In this document: one piece after another, positions 22,601 through 33,976 of the stretch
Position numbering within the stretch: position 1 is the stretch's first letter
Layout: each line of letters opens with the position of its first letter
Source of the DNA: Saccharum officinarum
Lineage: Eukaryota > Streptophyta > Magnoliopsida > Poales > Poaceae
NCBI GenBank assembly: GCA_020631735.1
Contig: CM036159.1
Coordinates: forward strand, 20,313,511-20,377,510
Direction: 5' to 3'
DNA length: 64,000 nucleotides
Program-made: the position numbers and the translations under genes
The notes under the pieces: model-generated
The model's input: the letters and a program-made list of their open reading frames with translations, nothing else
What the model was told of the DNA's origin: nothing
Databases searched by the model: none

Positions 22601-23580
22601 CCTCACACCATTCTCCGAGCTCCCCTTTGACAGTTCGCTGGACTTTGGCTTCTTATGGTGCTGCTCGCCTGATTGTGCAGCTCCATTGAAGCTCCCACCG
22701 TTGCCATCTCTCATGCTCAATGCAGCTTCGTTCTCGAAGCCATTCAATGAAAAAGCATCTGCACGATAGTAAAGAAGCTCAATCAGTTAAATGGAAAGGC
22801 GTGTTAAAATGGGGGTGAAAACTCAGCAGGTTCAACTAATCATTGAAATTGTGCGGGGGACCTAGCTACAAGGCTACTACGACAGCACTCTTACCATCTT
22901 GCACGCTGTGGAAATCGTCTTCGGCATCCGACTCGCTCATCGCCAAGGAATCGTACCAGGCCTCCTCAATGCTCCCGGACACTGCAGCACGAGATACCCC
23001 AGAAATCACGTCAGGTCATATTGGAGTATCGGGTACGAATTGACGCAACGAACTGAGATGCGTACTGCCCCAGATACTAGCTGCAACCCCACTCTACAGA
23101 ACAGGGTCGCAAAGCCTCCGGAGCTACGAATTAAAAAGTGAGCAGCTATTGCTGAACGCACACGATCCCCAGATGCAGTAATTTAATTTAACCCACGAGG
23201 CCACGAAGAGCGCGCAATCTCGCGCCCATGGTCCTCCGGAGATCAGAATCCAGACCCCGAAACAAGCAGCGGGCGGAAGGCGCACGGGGAGAGAGGAGAA
23301 GGCAGCCCGTCGGTTCACCCACCGACCCACCTTGGAACGCGGGGTTGCTGTACGTCCGGTGATCGGCGGCGGCGGCGGACGGCGAGCCGGGCACGTCGGC
23401 CTCCTGGATGGTCTCCATGGACGCGGCGCGCGACGGCGCCGTCCTCCGCCCCTTCCCTACGCGGCGGCTGCGCCTCCGCCGCGCCCCGCCCCCGCCGCCC
23501 GAGCGGCCGCTGGCGTCGCCGGACCGCGGCGTGTGGGGCTTGCCCACGCACGCGCTGGGCCGCGACACGCACGCCCCCAT
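18780..23580 (-). CDS. EDR2-like DUF1336 protein, 3'-incomplete
   Basis: Seven coding exons join in frame: 23331-23580, 22895-22981, 22357-22758, 20650-20785, 20383-20545, 19751-19879 and 18780-18974, giving 454 codons. All introns have GT-AG borders. The start MGACVS fits an N-myristoylation signal followed by a Cys for palmitoylation, predicting membrane attachment. Next come a basic Arg-rich stretch, the [15 protein letters not shown] motif near residues 87-101, and a Ser-rich linker. The DUF1336 / EDR2 C-terminal domain starts near residue 250, with [51 protein letters not shown] and [11 protein letters not shown]. Unlike EDR2 itself there is no START or PH region. The family's final exon, expected to hold roughly the last 70 residues of the domain, is not visible before the N gap. 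The transcript is therefore truncated here, by assembly or by real loss. Molecular function is not established for this subfamily. Confidence 0.88.
19644..19683. repeat. (TA)n microsatellite
   Basis: About 20 TA units lie in the intron between exons 6 and 7 of the DUF1336 gene. Confidence 0.98.
21223..21459. mobile_element. Stowaway MITE in DUF1336 intron 3
   Basis: Ends CTCTCTCCGTCCCTAAAT and ATTTAGGGACAGAGGGAG, with flanking TA (21221-21222, 21460-21461). Same family as 7392-7626. Confidence 0.93.
21615..21842. mobile_element. MITE (GGTTTGGTT / TTAAAGTTTAACTC family) in DUF1336 intron 3
   Basis: Flanked by GAA on both sides (21612-21614, 21843-21845). The core CATGTCGACACAGATTAGGAG also occurs in the copy at 45235-45465. 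Confidence 0.85.
21948..22182. mobile_element. Stowaway MITE in DUF1336 intron 3
   Basis: Ends CTCCCTCCGTAAAAAAA and TTTTTTTTGGATGGAGGGAG, flanked by TA (21946-21947, 22183-22184). Related to the copy at 53785-54023. It is the third MITE in one 1.57-kb intron. Confidence 0.9.
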
Positions 23581-23922
23581 CCTCCCACCCACCCACCTCC
23601 TCCTCGCCCGGGCGGGGCGGCGCGACGCGAGATCGGCGCCCCGGGGGGCACCGGGGTGGTGGGGAGGGCGGGCGGTGGCAGTGCGAGGCGGCGTCACGCA
23701 CGCACGCACGCGGGTGCGGGGCGGGGCGGGGAGGCGATTGGTTGCGTGGGAGGATTTCCAAGAGGGACGGGACGAGGCGCGGCGCAACGCGAACTTTGTG
23801 GTGGAGGTGGGGGGTGGTGGGAGAGAATGAGGTGGAGGAGGAGGTGGTGGCGTTGGCTCGGCTGGCTGCGGTGCGGCGCGCCTCCGTTTCGTTCTCTGGC
23901 TTTCGCAAGTTCGTTCGGCTTC
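23581..23922 (-). promoter_or_regulatory. Leader/promoter of the DUF1336 gene
   Basis: A GC-rich, CpG-rich stretch upstream of the ATG runs to the insertion point of the Mutator-like element. No clear TATA box is visible in the remaining 340 bp. Confidence 0.4.
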
Positions 23923-24780
23923 GAGAAAATTTCCAATTTGACACCGAAAATAATGCTCCTTTCGTATTTGGCACTGAAACTAAAATTCTTTCCTATATGT
24001 CCTCCAGTTGAGTTTTTCTTTCGTATTTGACATTTCCGTCAGTTCAGACAGCTAACGGTGTTAGGTCCTAGGAGAAATGTCTGTTTTACCCCTATACTGT
24101 ATAACTACTGTAGGCTACAGTAGTGCAGAATGGGGTTGATCGGTTACCTGCAGAAGGTCTTAAGCAGCATAGCACTGAACGATTTTTATATTTAAATCCT
24201 TTTTTAATAAATATTTCAATATTAACCGTCCCAGAAAATAATTTGCATCCGGTAGCCCTTTTTGGTCGCGTCATTCCCAATGGCGCGACCAAATAACATA
24301 GTCGTGCCATATGCGTTGGCGTGACAAGATACGGCATATTCGACGGCGTTTCCAACATGAAAAAGTTTGTCGCGCCACCCCTGTTGGCGTGACAGTACAG
24401 TCTTGTCGCGCCACCGGGAATGACGCGACAAGACTGAATTTTTGAAAAATCATAACTCTTCAATACGACGTCGGATGAAGATGATTTTTATATGAAAATT
24501 GTAGCTCTCGATGAGATCTACAACTTTGTAGTTTTGAGTTTTTTTTTGTTTGACGACGTTAAAATGCTCAAAAAATTATATAAACTTTCAGCATCAAAAA
24601 GGGCATTTTGGTCTTTTGCTGTTGCCTTACTTAGCCAACTAACGGTAGTTGCTAACAGAGCTGACGGAAATGTCAAATAGGAAAGAAAAACTCGAAGGGA
24701 GAACATATAGGAAAGAATTTTAGTTTCAGTGTCAAATAGGAGAAGAGCATTATTTCTAGGGTCAAATAGGAAATTTTCTC
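23923..24780. mobile_element. Mutator-like element (non-autonomous MULE)
   Basis: Long terminal inverted repeats of about 125 bp start GAGAAAATTTCC at both ends (23923-24045 and about 24655-24780). The flanks TTCGGCTTC (23914-23922) and TACGGCTTC (24781-24789) match 8 of 9 bases, the 9-bp target duplication expected of MULEs. The interior has GC-rich short inverted motifs around GGCGCGAC/GTCGCGCC and no transposase frame. It sits 343 bp upstream of the DUF1336 start codon. Confidence 0.92.
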
Positions 24781-24789
24781 TACGGCTTC

Positions 24790-25620
24790 CCACACCACAC
24801 GACACGAGTGGGGAGAGGAGGGAGCGCGGGCGCGGCGGTGGGGCTGCGACTCCGGGGGGCGTCGTCGCGCGATCGCGACGCGCATGGACGCGGTCCTTGG
24901 TAGGCGGCTGGTCGTTTCGTTCGTGGTGCCTTTCTGGTTGGGCGCGCTTTCCTCCCTTCTGGTTGGGGTTGGCACGGGCCGGGCAAACCTGTGACGTGAT
25001 GCCGTCCGTCCTAGTCGTAGGGGTTGTGTGGTACGTGTGCCACTGTTGACCGGTACAGGTGAGGTTACATTTGAGTTGGCAATAGTGGCAGCAGGGGCAG
25101 CCGGCTCAAGTGAATGGGTGTTGTCACGCTGCCAAGGAACTTACGAGCTTGTTTGGTTTAAATCGGGTTAGCTTTGTCTACTCAATGGAGCAATCATATC
25201 TTCATCTCGTCGAGAATTCGAAACACTATCTTATTGATTTGTATTTTTATGATATGAAAAAATATCTTATTGATACGTATGCCCGTTCTAATCAATTCTA
25301 ATATTTTTCTGAGACAAAAAATGTTACATAATATATGTATTATCTTCATCCATCAATTAGGGATTTTAAAATAAAAGAAAATATAAAAGGTGGTCCTAAA
25401 ACTTGCTGGCTAAGTCCATGATTTTGAGATTATATATTAGAACCCATAAGCTTATTAAATTGTTTTAGTTAGCTATAGACCGTGCATGGTTGATCCTCAA
25501 CTGATAGATACATATACCCTACGTTCCGAATTATAAATCTTTTTTTTTCTATCTAGATGCATATTTTTTACACACCTAGATATTGCTACATCTAGATATG
25601 CCTCTTAGCTCTTGCTTGGA
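24790..25620. other. Intergenic DNA
   Basis: A GC-rich patch (24800-25000) continues the pre-insertion upstream flank of the DUF1336 gene. The rest is AT-rich. Short frames here have no recognisable domain. Confidence 0.45.
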
Positions 25621-25771
25621 GCCGGAGATGCCGACACGTGTTTTTTTTTACTGAAGTCAGCAGGTGAAACCCCAACCTGAGTCTGTTCCAAAAAAAACCC
25701 AACCTGAGTCAAACACAAGCCTGCTGGATGCTATTTATGTGCTCTAACCACTAGGCTAGAGGCCCTTTCGT
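25620..25771 (-). mobile_element. tRNA-derived SINE-like sequence
   Basis: Read on the minus strand, TAGCCTAGTGGTTAGAGC (about 25736-25757) matches a pol III A box, and GTTTGACTC (about 25707-25715) a B box at normal spacing. CCCAACCTGAGTC is duplicated 31 bp apart. The 3' end and target-site duplication were not resolved. Confidence 0.5.
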
Positions 25772-28134
25772 GTGTAGGGGTATTCTTAGATATTCTTTGG
25801 AATATCCATGTTTTGGTAGCAGGATATGTATTGTGTAGACTAAAATATCTAGTTCTATTAGTATTCATAACTTCTTACTGTTATAGAGAAAATTGCTCCT
25901 TGTATAGAATTTTGGCTCCGTCTTTGCTTGGAACGTGAGAAGTACATTCTTCGTAATAGACTATTAGCTCTGGTTTCAATTGTGTCGAGCTAATAATCTA
26001 GTAAGAACAAGTCAGAGGAGTGACTAACTTTAAGCCCACATGTCAAATTTAACTAATTCTATTTTTTAGCATTAACCTTCGGTAACAAACAAGTACTAAG
26101 AAATGCACATTCATTTTACCCGGTTTTACTATTGGCGTTACCGGGTTGATCTTGATCGAGTATAAAAAATACAACACCTTCCGCCTTTGTCTACATTGCC
26201 ACCGGATGCGTAGTATGTTTATCCAAAAAGACGATCATGCCTAAAGATGATCCTGAATCTTTACTCTTGACAGAAGATAGGTAAATTTTGTTGTTGACAA
26301 TTGGCTTGACAAAAAGTTCGGTATTCACGTGCAACCTCATGCACGGATCATCCGAGTGCACGTGCACCTCGGAGCACATGGTCCCGCTCCCACCCACCGT
26401 CCCATCATCTTTGTACTCGTAGGAGCGAAAAATGTTTGATGGATACTCGCTCCTGGCCTCCTCCCTACGTCCCACATTGTTTAAGTCTGTTACTCTGAGC
26501 ATACGATGAACTAATGAGGAGTAAAAAAAATATGGTGCATAGAAAATGGGATAGATTATTGGAAAAAGAGAAAGATGTATTAAAAAATAAGAATAATAAG
26601 ACTCTATAAAGTTAGAATGACTTTTGTTATAAGACGAAGGGAGTACGCGAATATCCAATTCTAGTAGAGATATTTTATTATTTTATCTATCTATTTGATA
26701 TGTAACATATCAAAAAAAGTATTTTTTCGATGTTATCGATATGGGTGAAGAATTAAGCACCCGATGAAATTACTGAATAATATATCTATAACTAATAGTT
26801 AATATTATTGATGCAAACTTAAATACAATTAATGTTTTTCATCCAAACTATTTCAAAGTTGTCTCTATCACTAATGATATTAATTTTAATATTACTAATC
26901 TAGTACAATGACTGAATTTAATTAACTTTTAATATGACTAGATAACAAAATACTTTTAATTTATAATTGTATTATTACATTTAATTAATATGAATGATAT
27001 ATTAGATAGTAGTTTTTAATAAGTAGTTATCGTTAAACTTCTAGAGTTGTGTCTATGATTAGTAGTTCATAATCATATTGAAACTCTATTAATTACCATT
27101 CTAGAAGTATTTTAAAGTTTATTTAACTCCACGGGGCACGGCGATTAAAGCTCCCTTTGGTCCGACGGCTCCCTACAGGCCGCAGCGCCTTTCTGTTTCA
27201 GGCATGGTGTATGTGGACGCGGTCCACGGCGCTGGCGGTTGGTGTGCTGTGAAGACCCAGGGAGGCGAGGCAGAAAGCGCCACGGATGCCGCATGCTAAA
27301 CAAGCAATACTTTTCCTGTCGCCAGGATATGCTTCTATTTTATTTTTCTAGAAAAAAGATGCTATTATTAATTACATGCCCTTTGTTCCAAAATAAAAAC
27401 CAATTCTCAAGAAATTTCTTCGTCTCAACTAGTGCCTATGGTCTTTGCATCACCTCACCCATGATTTTCCGATGCCCAGGTGGCGTCACCAAACACTGCA
27501 GCAGCCTATCTTGAACCCGCACATCTTCTGTGTTGGAATGGGTACGCATAACCAAACGATATAGTAGGCCTATAGTGATAGGCGTTACGTATGCATGGTT
27601 CATTTGGAAATATAATCTGTTGTGTTGTGATCTCTAAATAAACATAAGGCCATATACTGCATGTTACGTACTGTGTACACCCCATGGCTCAGTTTTGGAA
27701 GGAAGATGCTGAAATTGGACGTGCTAACACGAGAGAATTTGTACGGTAGCTTTCGATCGGGACATCACAACTTGACGCCGATACGATCCGTGTAGCTCCA
27801 GATCCGTGTAGTTAGCATCGTCGAAGCTGATCCGTGTAGCTCCAGATTATTCATCAGAGAGAAAAAAAGGGGAAACGTCGATGGCGAGAAAAGAATCACG
27901 GCATATATTTGAAAGAAACACAGCACCATTCGCAAAGAAACAAGAGAATTAAACACAACACGTACAAATAATAATACAGAAGATGCATTATATGCTAAGC
28001 TAAATGATGCCGCCGGACACGGGTATTTTAGAACCGGCGTCGTCGTGGACCTGAGCAAGTATTCAGTGCGCACTCGAGACGGGAGAGGGATACAATTTTT
28101 ACAATCATCCTGATAAGGACGGCGGTGGGAACTA
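25772..28134. other. AT-rich intergenic DNA
   Basis: No recognised gene. A 155-codon minus-strand frame (26191-26658) is open but matches no family I know. Its 5' part overlaps a degenerate MITE-like stretch (about 26513-26646) ending GACGAAGGGAGTA. GATCCGTGTAGCTCCAGAT occurs twice near 27790-27850. Confidence 0.4.
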
Positions 28135-28263
28135 GGGTGATGTTCGGCTGGAATTATAAGCCGGCTGAAAAACACTGTTGACTGATTTTTGTGAGAGAAA
28201 AATACTGTTCCGACTGAAAAAACAAGCTGAATAAGACAGATTATAAGCCAGATGAACAGGGCC
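28135..28263. mobile_element. Small palindromic MITE (TGTTCGGCTGG family)
   Basis: Ends GGGTGATGTTCGGCTGG and CCAGATGAACAGGGCC are inverted, as are the inner TTATAAGCCGGCT and ATTATAAGCC. A related fragment lies at 43740-43846. Confidence 0.6.
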
Positions 28264-28406
28264 TAGGAAAACCACTTTTGCTGACTGCGTGAAGAAACGG
28301 GTGACGGGACACGTACGGGACAGCGTCGTCTCGATCATCTATGATATATCTCGTCGCCAAAGAGACGGGAGCATAAGCATATTATACATGGGCCACACCA
28401 CGCTTA

Positions 28407-28650
28407 GGCAGTGTTTAGATCCCTTCAAACTTCTAAAAATTTTACAAGATTTTCCGTCACATCGAATCTTTAGACGTATGCATGGAGTATTAAATGTAGG
28501 TAAAAAAATAACTAATTACACAGTTTGTTTGTAAATGTCGAGACGAATCTTTTGAGCCTAGTTAGTCAATGATTGGATAAATTTTACCAAATAACAACGA
28601 AAAGTGCTACAAAAATTTTACACCAACTTTTACACCATCTAAACACTACC
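28407..28650. mobile_element. MITE with TTA target site
   Basis: Ends GGCAGTGTTTAGAT and ATCTAAACACTACC, flanked by TTA (28404-28406, 28651-28653). The core includes TCACATCGAATCTTTAGACG. Confidence 0.92.
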
Positions 28651-29100
28651 TTATCTGTTTTGCTGGCTTGAGCGTGGCTGAGACTTTGAGGGAGATGCCG
28701 ATGTCGATTTGAACTGTTCGTACTGTTTCGTCTAGACGCTAATCGTAACCGGAAGGAAATCGACGGAGTATGTAGTGCGTGGAGTAGCACGCTAGCATCG
28801 CTGGTGTGGTGTATCAGTGCATGGGATTTGGGATCTAGAATGCCATCCTTTGACTTTTGACGTCGTCCACGGGCGAGAGCTTATGATTATTGATCATCAT
28901 CACTCGTGATACGTACTTACTGTAATGCTACTATAATTTGAGTGTTCACGTGGCTCACCGACAAGATGTACTCCTACACATCAGTAGGTGGTTCATACTA
29001 GTACATTCTATCTCAAAAGTCGTCTTACCCCTGCCGCCCTTGGGTTGCAATTTGCAAGGGGGGCGTCATCCTCGATGGATCGGCACCGCACGCACCGAGC
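28651..29100. other. Intergenic DNA between MITEs
   Basis: No gene or further repeat structure was identified. Confidence 0.4.
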
Positions 29101-29340
29101 GGCTGTTTAGTTGGCAAAATTTTTGGCGAGACGCTACTGTAGCAGTTTCGTTGTTATTTGGCAAATATTATCCAATCATACTCTAATTAGGCTTAAAAGA
29201 TTTGTATCGTCCATTTCGTCTAAACTGTGTAATTAGTTTTATTTTTTATCTATATTTAATGCTTCATACATGCGTTCAAAGATTCGATGTGACGAGAAAT
29301 CTGAAAATTTTGGCAAATTTTTTGGCATCTAAACGGTGCC
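29101..29340. mobile_element. MITE of the GGCTGTTTAG family
   Basis: Ends GGCTGTTTAGTTGGCAAAAT and CATCTAAACGGTGCC. Core contains GATTCGATGTGACG. The 3-bp target site is not clean. Confidence 0.8.
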
Positions 29341-29411
29341 CGAATTGCTGCGCGATCGCCAATGACGACCCTCACGTGACGCGAATCACGCGATCAATCC
29401 AGGATGCTTCA

Positions 29412-29655
29412 GGTCTGGTTCACTTCCTCATCTCAACCTAAAATATTTCCTCTTTTACCCATCACATCAAATCTTTCGACGCATGCATGAAGCATTAAAT
29501 ATAGGTAAAAAAGATAACTAATTACATAGTTTGTCTGTAAATATCGGGATGAATCTTTTGAGCCTAGTTAGTCCATAATTAGACAAATTTTGCTAAATAA
29601 CAACGAAAGATGCTGCAGTAACTTCTCAGCTACTTTTCGCGAAATGAACACACCC
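29412..29655. mobile_element. MITE with TCA target site
   Basis: Ends GGTCTGGTTCAC and GAACACACCC, flanked by TCA (29409-29411, 29656-29658). Core contains GAATCTTTTGAGCCTAGTTAG. Confidence 0.85.
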
Positions 29656-29780
29656 TCAATCACAACTGGCGTGCCGCCGCACCGGGTCGAGTCAGCTATT
29701 ATTCCACACTTTTCAATCAGATCAGAAAGAAGAAGCTATTACTCCTCGAACACCAGGGTTGGCCGCGGCAGCAAACGCGG

Positions 29781-29988
29781 GCACTCACAATGCAATGCAA
29801 GACTCTATGATAGAGTCCAAGATTATTTATTACACCTTATTTATGATATTTTACTGATGTGGCAACATATTTATTGAACAAAGAGGGAGAAAAATATAAG
29901 ACTCCAAGTCTTATTTAGACTCTAAGTCTACAATATTCGAGGTAATAAATAGTTTTAGACTATATGATAGAGTCTGTATTGTGAGTGT
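29781..29988. mobile_element. Inverted-repeat MITE (GCACTCACAATGCA)
   Basis: Ends GCACTCACAATGCA and TATTGTGAGTGT are inverted, with inner inverted repeats GACTCTATGATAGAGTC and GACTATATGATAGAGTC. The target-site duplication was not resolved. Confidence 0.6.
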
Positions 29989-30178
29989 TCTAATACTATA
30001 CTACTCCTGTAGCAGTACTAGAAGCAGTAAAGAGTTGGGCCTTTTTTTTCGTTGGCGTGTCGTCCTTGTCTGAACTGAAACAAAGCCAACCCGCCAAAAG
30101 CTGCACTGCACCCGCATGCATGCTCCCGTGCGGAACAGTTCCGCCGACGTCGGAGTCGGACCCGCCCCGCGAGATGTC

Positions 30179-30423
30179 GGGTCTCTTTAGTTGCGCGAAA
30201 AGGTGTAAAAAGAATACTGTAATATGTTTTTGACTTTATTTGGTAAATAGTATCCAACCGTTGATTAATTAGGTTCAAAACGTTCGTCTCGCAAAGTACA
30301 ACCAAGCTGTACAATTAGTTTTTGATTTCATCTACATTTAGTACTCCATGCATGTATCGCAAGTTTGATGTGATGGAGAATCTTTGGTTTGCACAGTATT
30401 TTTTTTAGGAAGTAAACACAGCC
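30179..30423 (+). mobile_element. MITE, left arm of an inverted pair
   Basis: Ends GGGTCTCTTTAG and AAACACAGCC, flanked by GTC (30176-30178, 30424-30426). Same family as the next element but in opposite orientation. Confidence 0.88.
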
Positions 30424-30458
30424 GTCATCATTTTCTTCGCTTTGGCCACTGTTTCGTC

Positions 30459-30695
30459 GGCTGTGTTTAGTTCAAAAAAAAAGCACTATGCAAAAAAAAT
30501 TTCTCGTCACATAAAACTTGCGATACATGGAGTACTAAATGTAGATGAAATTAAAAGCTAATTATACAGCTTGGTTGTACTTTGCGAGACGAACGTTTTA
30601 AACCTAATTAGTCAATGGTTAGACATTATTTGTCAAATAAATCCTAAACATGCTACAATATATTTTTCGCCTTTTTCAGACAAATAAACACACCC
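30459..30695 (-). mobile_element. MITE, right arm of an inverted pair
   Basis: Ends GGCTGTGTTTAG and AAATAAACACACCC. Its body reads as the reverse complement of 30179-30423: the ACTTGCGATACATG core here matches CATGTATCGCAAGT there. Confidence 0.85.
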
Positions 30696-31198
30696 GTAGC
30701 CGCATGCAGCTGCAGCTTCGCTCTTCTTGGCTCTGGCAGTAGGTGGTACGCTGGTGGTACTACTCTGGGGTTTGGCGTCTGCCCGCCTGCCAACGTTGCC
30801 GTGCGGCTGCGCGGATCCGATCGGGACACAGGACGGCCGCCAGCTCAGTAGCTCGTACGCCTGTTCGTTTCGCTAATTTATTATGCTAAAAGTACTGTGA
30901 CTGGTTTGTTCGCGGAGGGCCAGCCGGCCAGCGGCCCGCGCCGGCCATGCTTCGGGACCGAAGCGAACGGGCGCGCGCCTCACCGGCACGGCATTTGGCG
31001 CCGCATGGGCGTGGCGTCTCGGTTCTGCTCGGAGGAAGACGACGAGGCCACGAGGACGGATCCTCGTGTCCATCCTCCGCTCGCCGCCAGTCACCCTGTC
31101 AGACCTGAATTTCTGACAGGGACCGATCGAGCCAGCTGTCGGTCTCCCGGCTCGAAAATCCGCTCAGGATTTGTCTTTCCTCGCGTTGCACTTGCTTA
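30696..31198. other. GC-rich intergenic patch
   Basis: Overlapping frames (30873-31094 minus, 30897-31199 plus) reflect high GC content only; no family is recognised. No transposon ends were found. Confidence 0.4.
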
Positions 31199-31439
31199 GG
31201 CTGTGTTCACTTGCATGCGAACCTAAAATATTTCCTCTTCCACCTATCACATCGAATCTTTGAACACATGCATGAAACATTAAATGTAGGTAAAAAAATA
31301 ACTAATTGCATAGTTTGTCTGTAAAGTTCAAGACGAATCTTTTGAGTCTAATTAATCCATGGTTGGACAAATTTTACCAAATAACAACGAAAAGTGCTAC
31401 AGTAATTTTTCACCTAATTTTTCTCAACTAAACACACCC
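31199..31439. mobile_element. MITE with TTA target site
   Basis: Ends GGCTGTGTTCACTTG and CAACTAAACACACCC, flanked by TTA (31196-31198, 31440-31442). Confidence 0.9.
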
Positions 31440-31543
31440 TTAATTGCTTTTGGTTGGCAGCAGGCAGTTGGTTGGACACTCCTGCGTGGAAAGCGCTCGT
31501 TCCGGCCGGTATCACGTAATTCGATGAGAGTGGGAGATTATCA

Positions 31544-32591
31544 GGGCAGTCCCAATGGTTGAAACTATACAAGATTTCCATGATGAATACGTCAGAAAAA
31601 TTACCTATAGAAACTATGCTCTACAATGGTGGTTTCTTTAAGCAATAAATGACAACCATCTTATACTTGAAAAAAATGCCAGCCTTTTTCTCTCTCCCTC
31701 GTCTCTTCCGTCCATCCGAGCTCTCTCTCCTCCCGTGATCTCTGTCCTACTCCTCTACGAAAGCAACCACCGGAGACAAGCAGCTGCAGCACCTGTACGC
31801 GAGCGCACGCAGCAGCTCCGGCGAGCGCGCGACTCCAGCGGACGAGCGAGGTGGCTGCTCCGGTGGGCGCACGCGGCGGCGCTGATAATCGAGCACGGCT
31901 GCTCCGGCGAGCGCACGCAGCGGCGCGGACGAGCAAGCACGGCGCCAGTACCCAGCAGACGAGCGAGCTAGCTCCTCCAGCGGGCGAGCGCGGCCAGCGC
32001 ATGCGAGCGTTGCCGGCACGCGAGTGCTGCCAGCGCACGTGAGCATGCCCGGCGCGGACGAGCGCGGCTGCACGCGAGCGCGGTCGACAAGCAAGCACAC
32101 ACGGCGGGCGACGAGCAAGCGTAGACGAGCGTGGCCGGCGCAGGTGAGCCAGCGCATGCGGGCGCGGCCAGCGCGACCGGCGCCAGCGAGGGGCGGACGG
32201 CGAGCGTGGCCTAGGCAGAGGGGCGGCCTGCGCGGCGATTGCTCTCATCGACGGCGCGGTGGTGGCCGGCGAGCGTGCGTAGCAGCAATGGGCGAACTAT
32301 TGCGGTGGCCGGCAAGCGTTCGCGGCGGCACGGGCGAGCGCAGTGGAGGGGTGCGGGTGAGCGGGCCGACGCGGGCGAGCGTGAAGAAACCAGCCGTTTC
32401 TTCCCAACGGTGTTTTCATCGTTTCTGGCTGCATCGGTTCTAGGGAAGACGTGGTTTCTCCTCTAGGAAACGGTTTCTTCACATTTTGTTCTCTTTCCTC
32501 ATTAACTAGACTGTCATGTCAGCAATTTTGCTTACGTGGCATCTCATTTAATAGAGATAGAAACCACCATTAATACCCATTGGGACTGCCC
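31544..32591. mobile_element. PIF/Harbinger-like element with GC-rich interior
   Basis: Perfect terminal inverted repeats GGGCAGTCCCAATGG / CCATTGGGACTGCCC are flanked by TCA (31541-31543, 32592-32594), fitting a TNA target site. The outer 150 bp are AT-rich. The centre (about 31750-32380) is very GC-rich, with tandem, degenerate GCGAGCGCACGC-type units. Long frames on both strands there (for example 31661-32248 minus) are low-complexity Ala/Arg/Ser and unlikely to be genes. No transposase is present. Confidence 0.8.
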
Positions 32592-32594
32592 TCA

Positions 32595-33886
32595 AATGTC
32601 TAGGAATGACAAATAAATCAATTTTGGTAAGGCGTGCACTAAATTTGATTTTTTTTCTGTTGCATAATAATTCGCTAAACTTCTGGAGATGGGCATAGGC
32701 CTCTTCTCCATCATGCCACCGTGGCTTGCTGTCCCAACCTCCACCTCTGCTATCCATGTCATCTCGAATAGTGGCTCCACAACATGATAGAGCGTCTCGT
32801 AGAAGGTGCGAATGCTTTAACTGACAAAAGGTGCAAGCCACTGCTTTTAGAAGAAAAGCCGAGACAGATTAGGTACAGAGAGAAATAATGAAATAGCAAC
32901 AAATAAAGTGATTAGTGTGTGATATAGAGAAGACAATTTCAACCATTTTTTTATCTACATGGCAGCTAACTTTTGATTGAGATTGAGGCCCTCTGCCTGC
33001 ACAGCGGCTGCCCTTGCGAGCGATATTTTGCGTGTCAGTAACAGGCCCGGCCTTTTTTTTTTTTGGGGGTGGGGATGGGGGGTGGGGGTTGCGGGTGCGC
33101 ACTGGGCCCTCGACGTCTAGAGGCCCAAAACCTGTATATCTAAGCTGTAGGTATACAGGAGCTTATAGGAAAGCCAGGAGCCATGAGGCCACGAAGAGGC
33201 ACGTACGTGAAACATTCACACGTCCATCAATTTGGCTTCCGCAGTTCCGCGTTTCGCATTCTGCCGCGCGGCCACTGTTTCTTCCCTGCTGCGAGCCAGA
33301 GCCAGAGCCTGCGCGTCGTGCTCATGCCATCGTCGATCGGTCGTTCGTGCGCCCCTTATCCTCTACGTCGTGGCAGCAACCAGCACGCGGCCGCCGGCCG
33401 GCGGCACCCAGCCCACTCTCCGTCCAATTACTCCCAATTGCTCGCACGGAGGTACCCAATTGCCCCCTTCGATTGATGATTCGATGTACGACAAGTAGAT
33501 ATGTTTAATCAAGATTTAATTTGCTCTTGTCCCCAATCTTTTTCTTTATAATTATTAGATGAAATTGTTATTGATGCCATCATCAATGGCTTTGCATTAG
33601 TAAATGTTGGAAGTAAATTTTAAGGTAAAATGTATAACTTGTTTGATAAGAATGTTTTTTTTAATGCAATACACTTATTAGAAAAAAGGGCATTATATTA
33701 TTAGAGTTGTATTAAGGGGTCCATTTTTCTAGCTTCGCTCTACGTTTATAAATTGACAGGACCGGGCCTGGTCAGTAAGGATGGCGGAATAAAGCGATAC
33801 GAAATAATGCAACTTTTTTTAAGAAGAAGAGATGAAGGCAAATAAAGTAAATTTTTATTGGAGCATGAAAAGCTTTTAATTCTGAT
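32595..33886. other. Intergenic DNA, mixed composition
   Basis: It contains a T-run followed by G-rich sequence (about 33048-33090), a moderately GC-rich patch with unassigned frames (33014-33508), and then AT-rich DNA. Nothing is recognised. Confidence 0.4.
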
Positions 33887-33976
33887 TTAGGCCCATGGGT
33901 TATTTAATGGTACACACCAGCCCATGGGCTCTCACGCCTCCTATACCTAGTGGGCCCAAAATCCGCCCCAGCCCAA
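33887..33976 (+). promoter_or_regulatory. Site II-rich promoter of the Gln/Glu-rich gene
   Basis: Within 90 bp there are GGCCCATGGG (about 33890), AGCCCATGGGCT (about 33919), TGGGCCCAA (about 33951) and AGCCCAACG (about 33970). TGGGCC/T site II elements are bound by TCP factors and are typical of housekeeping plant genes. The first is about 285 bp upstream of the ATG at 34174. Confidence 0.6.

Noticed and set aside
23315..24030. Long overlapping ORFs on both strands near the DUF1336 first exon
   Set aside because: They are shadows of a very GC-rich exon and leader; only the frame starting MGACVS splices to conserved exons.
26191..26658. 155-codon minus-strand ORF
   Set aside because: Part overlaps a degenerate MITE-like stretch and no domain is recognised; retained only as an unassigned frame in the intergenic note.
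31661..32443. ORFs of up to 195 codons in the GC-rich element interior
   Set aside because: They are low-complexity, occur on both strands, follow the tandem repeat unit and lie wholly within a transposon; no domain is recognisable.
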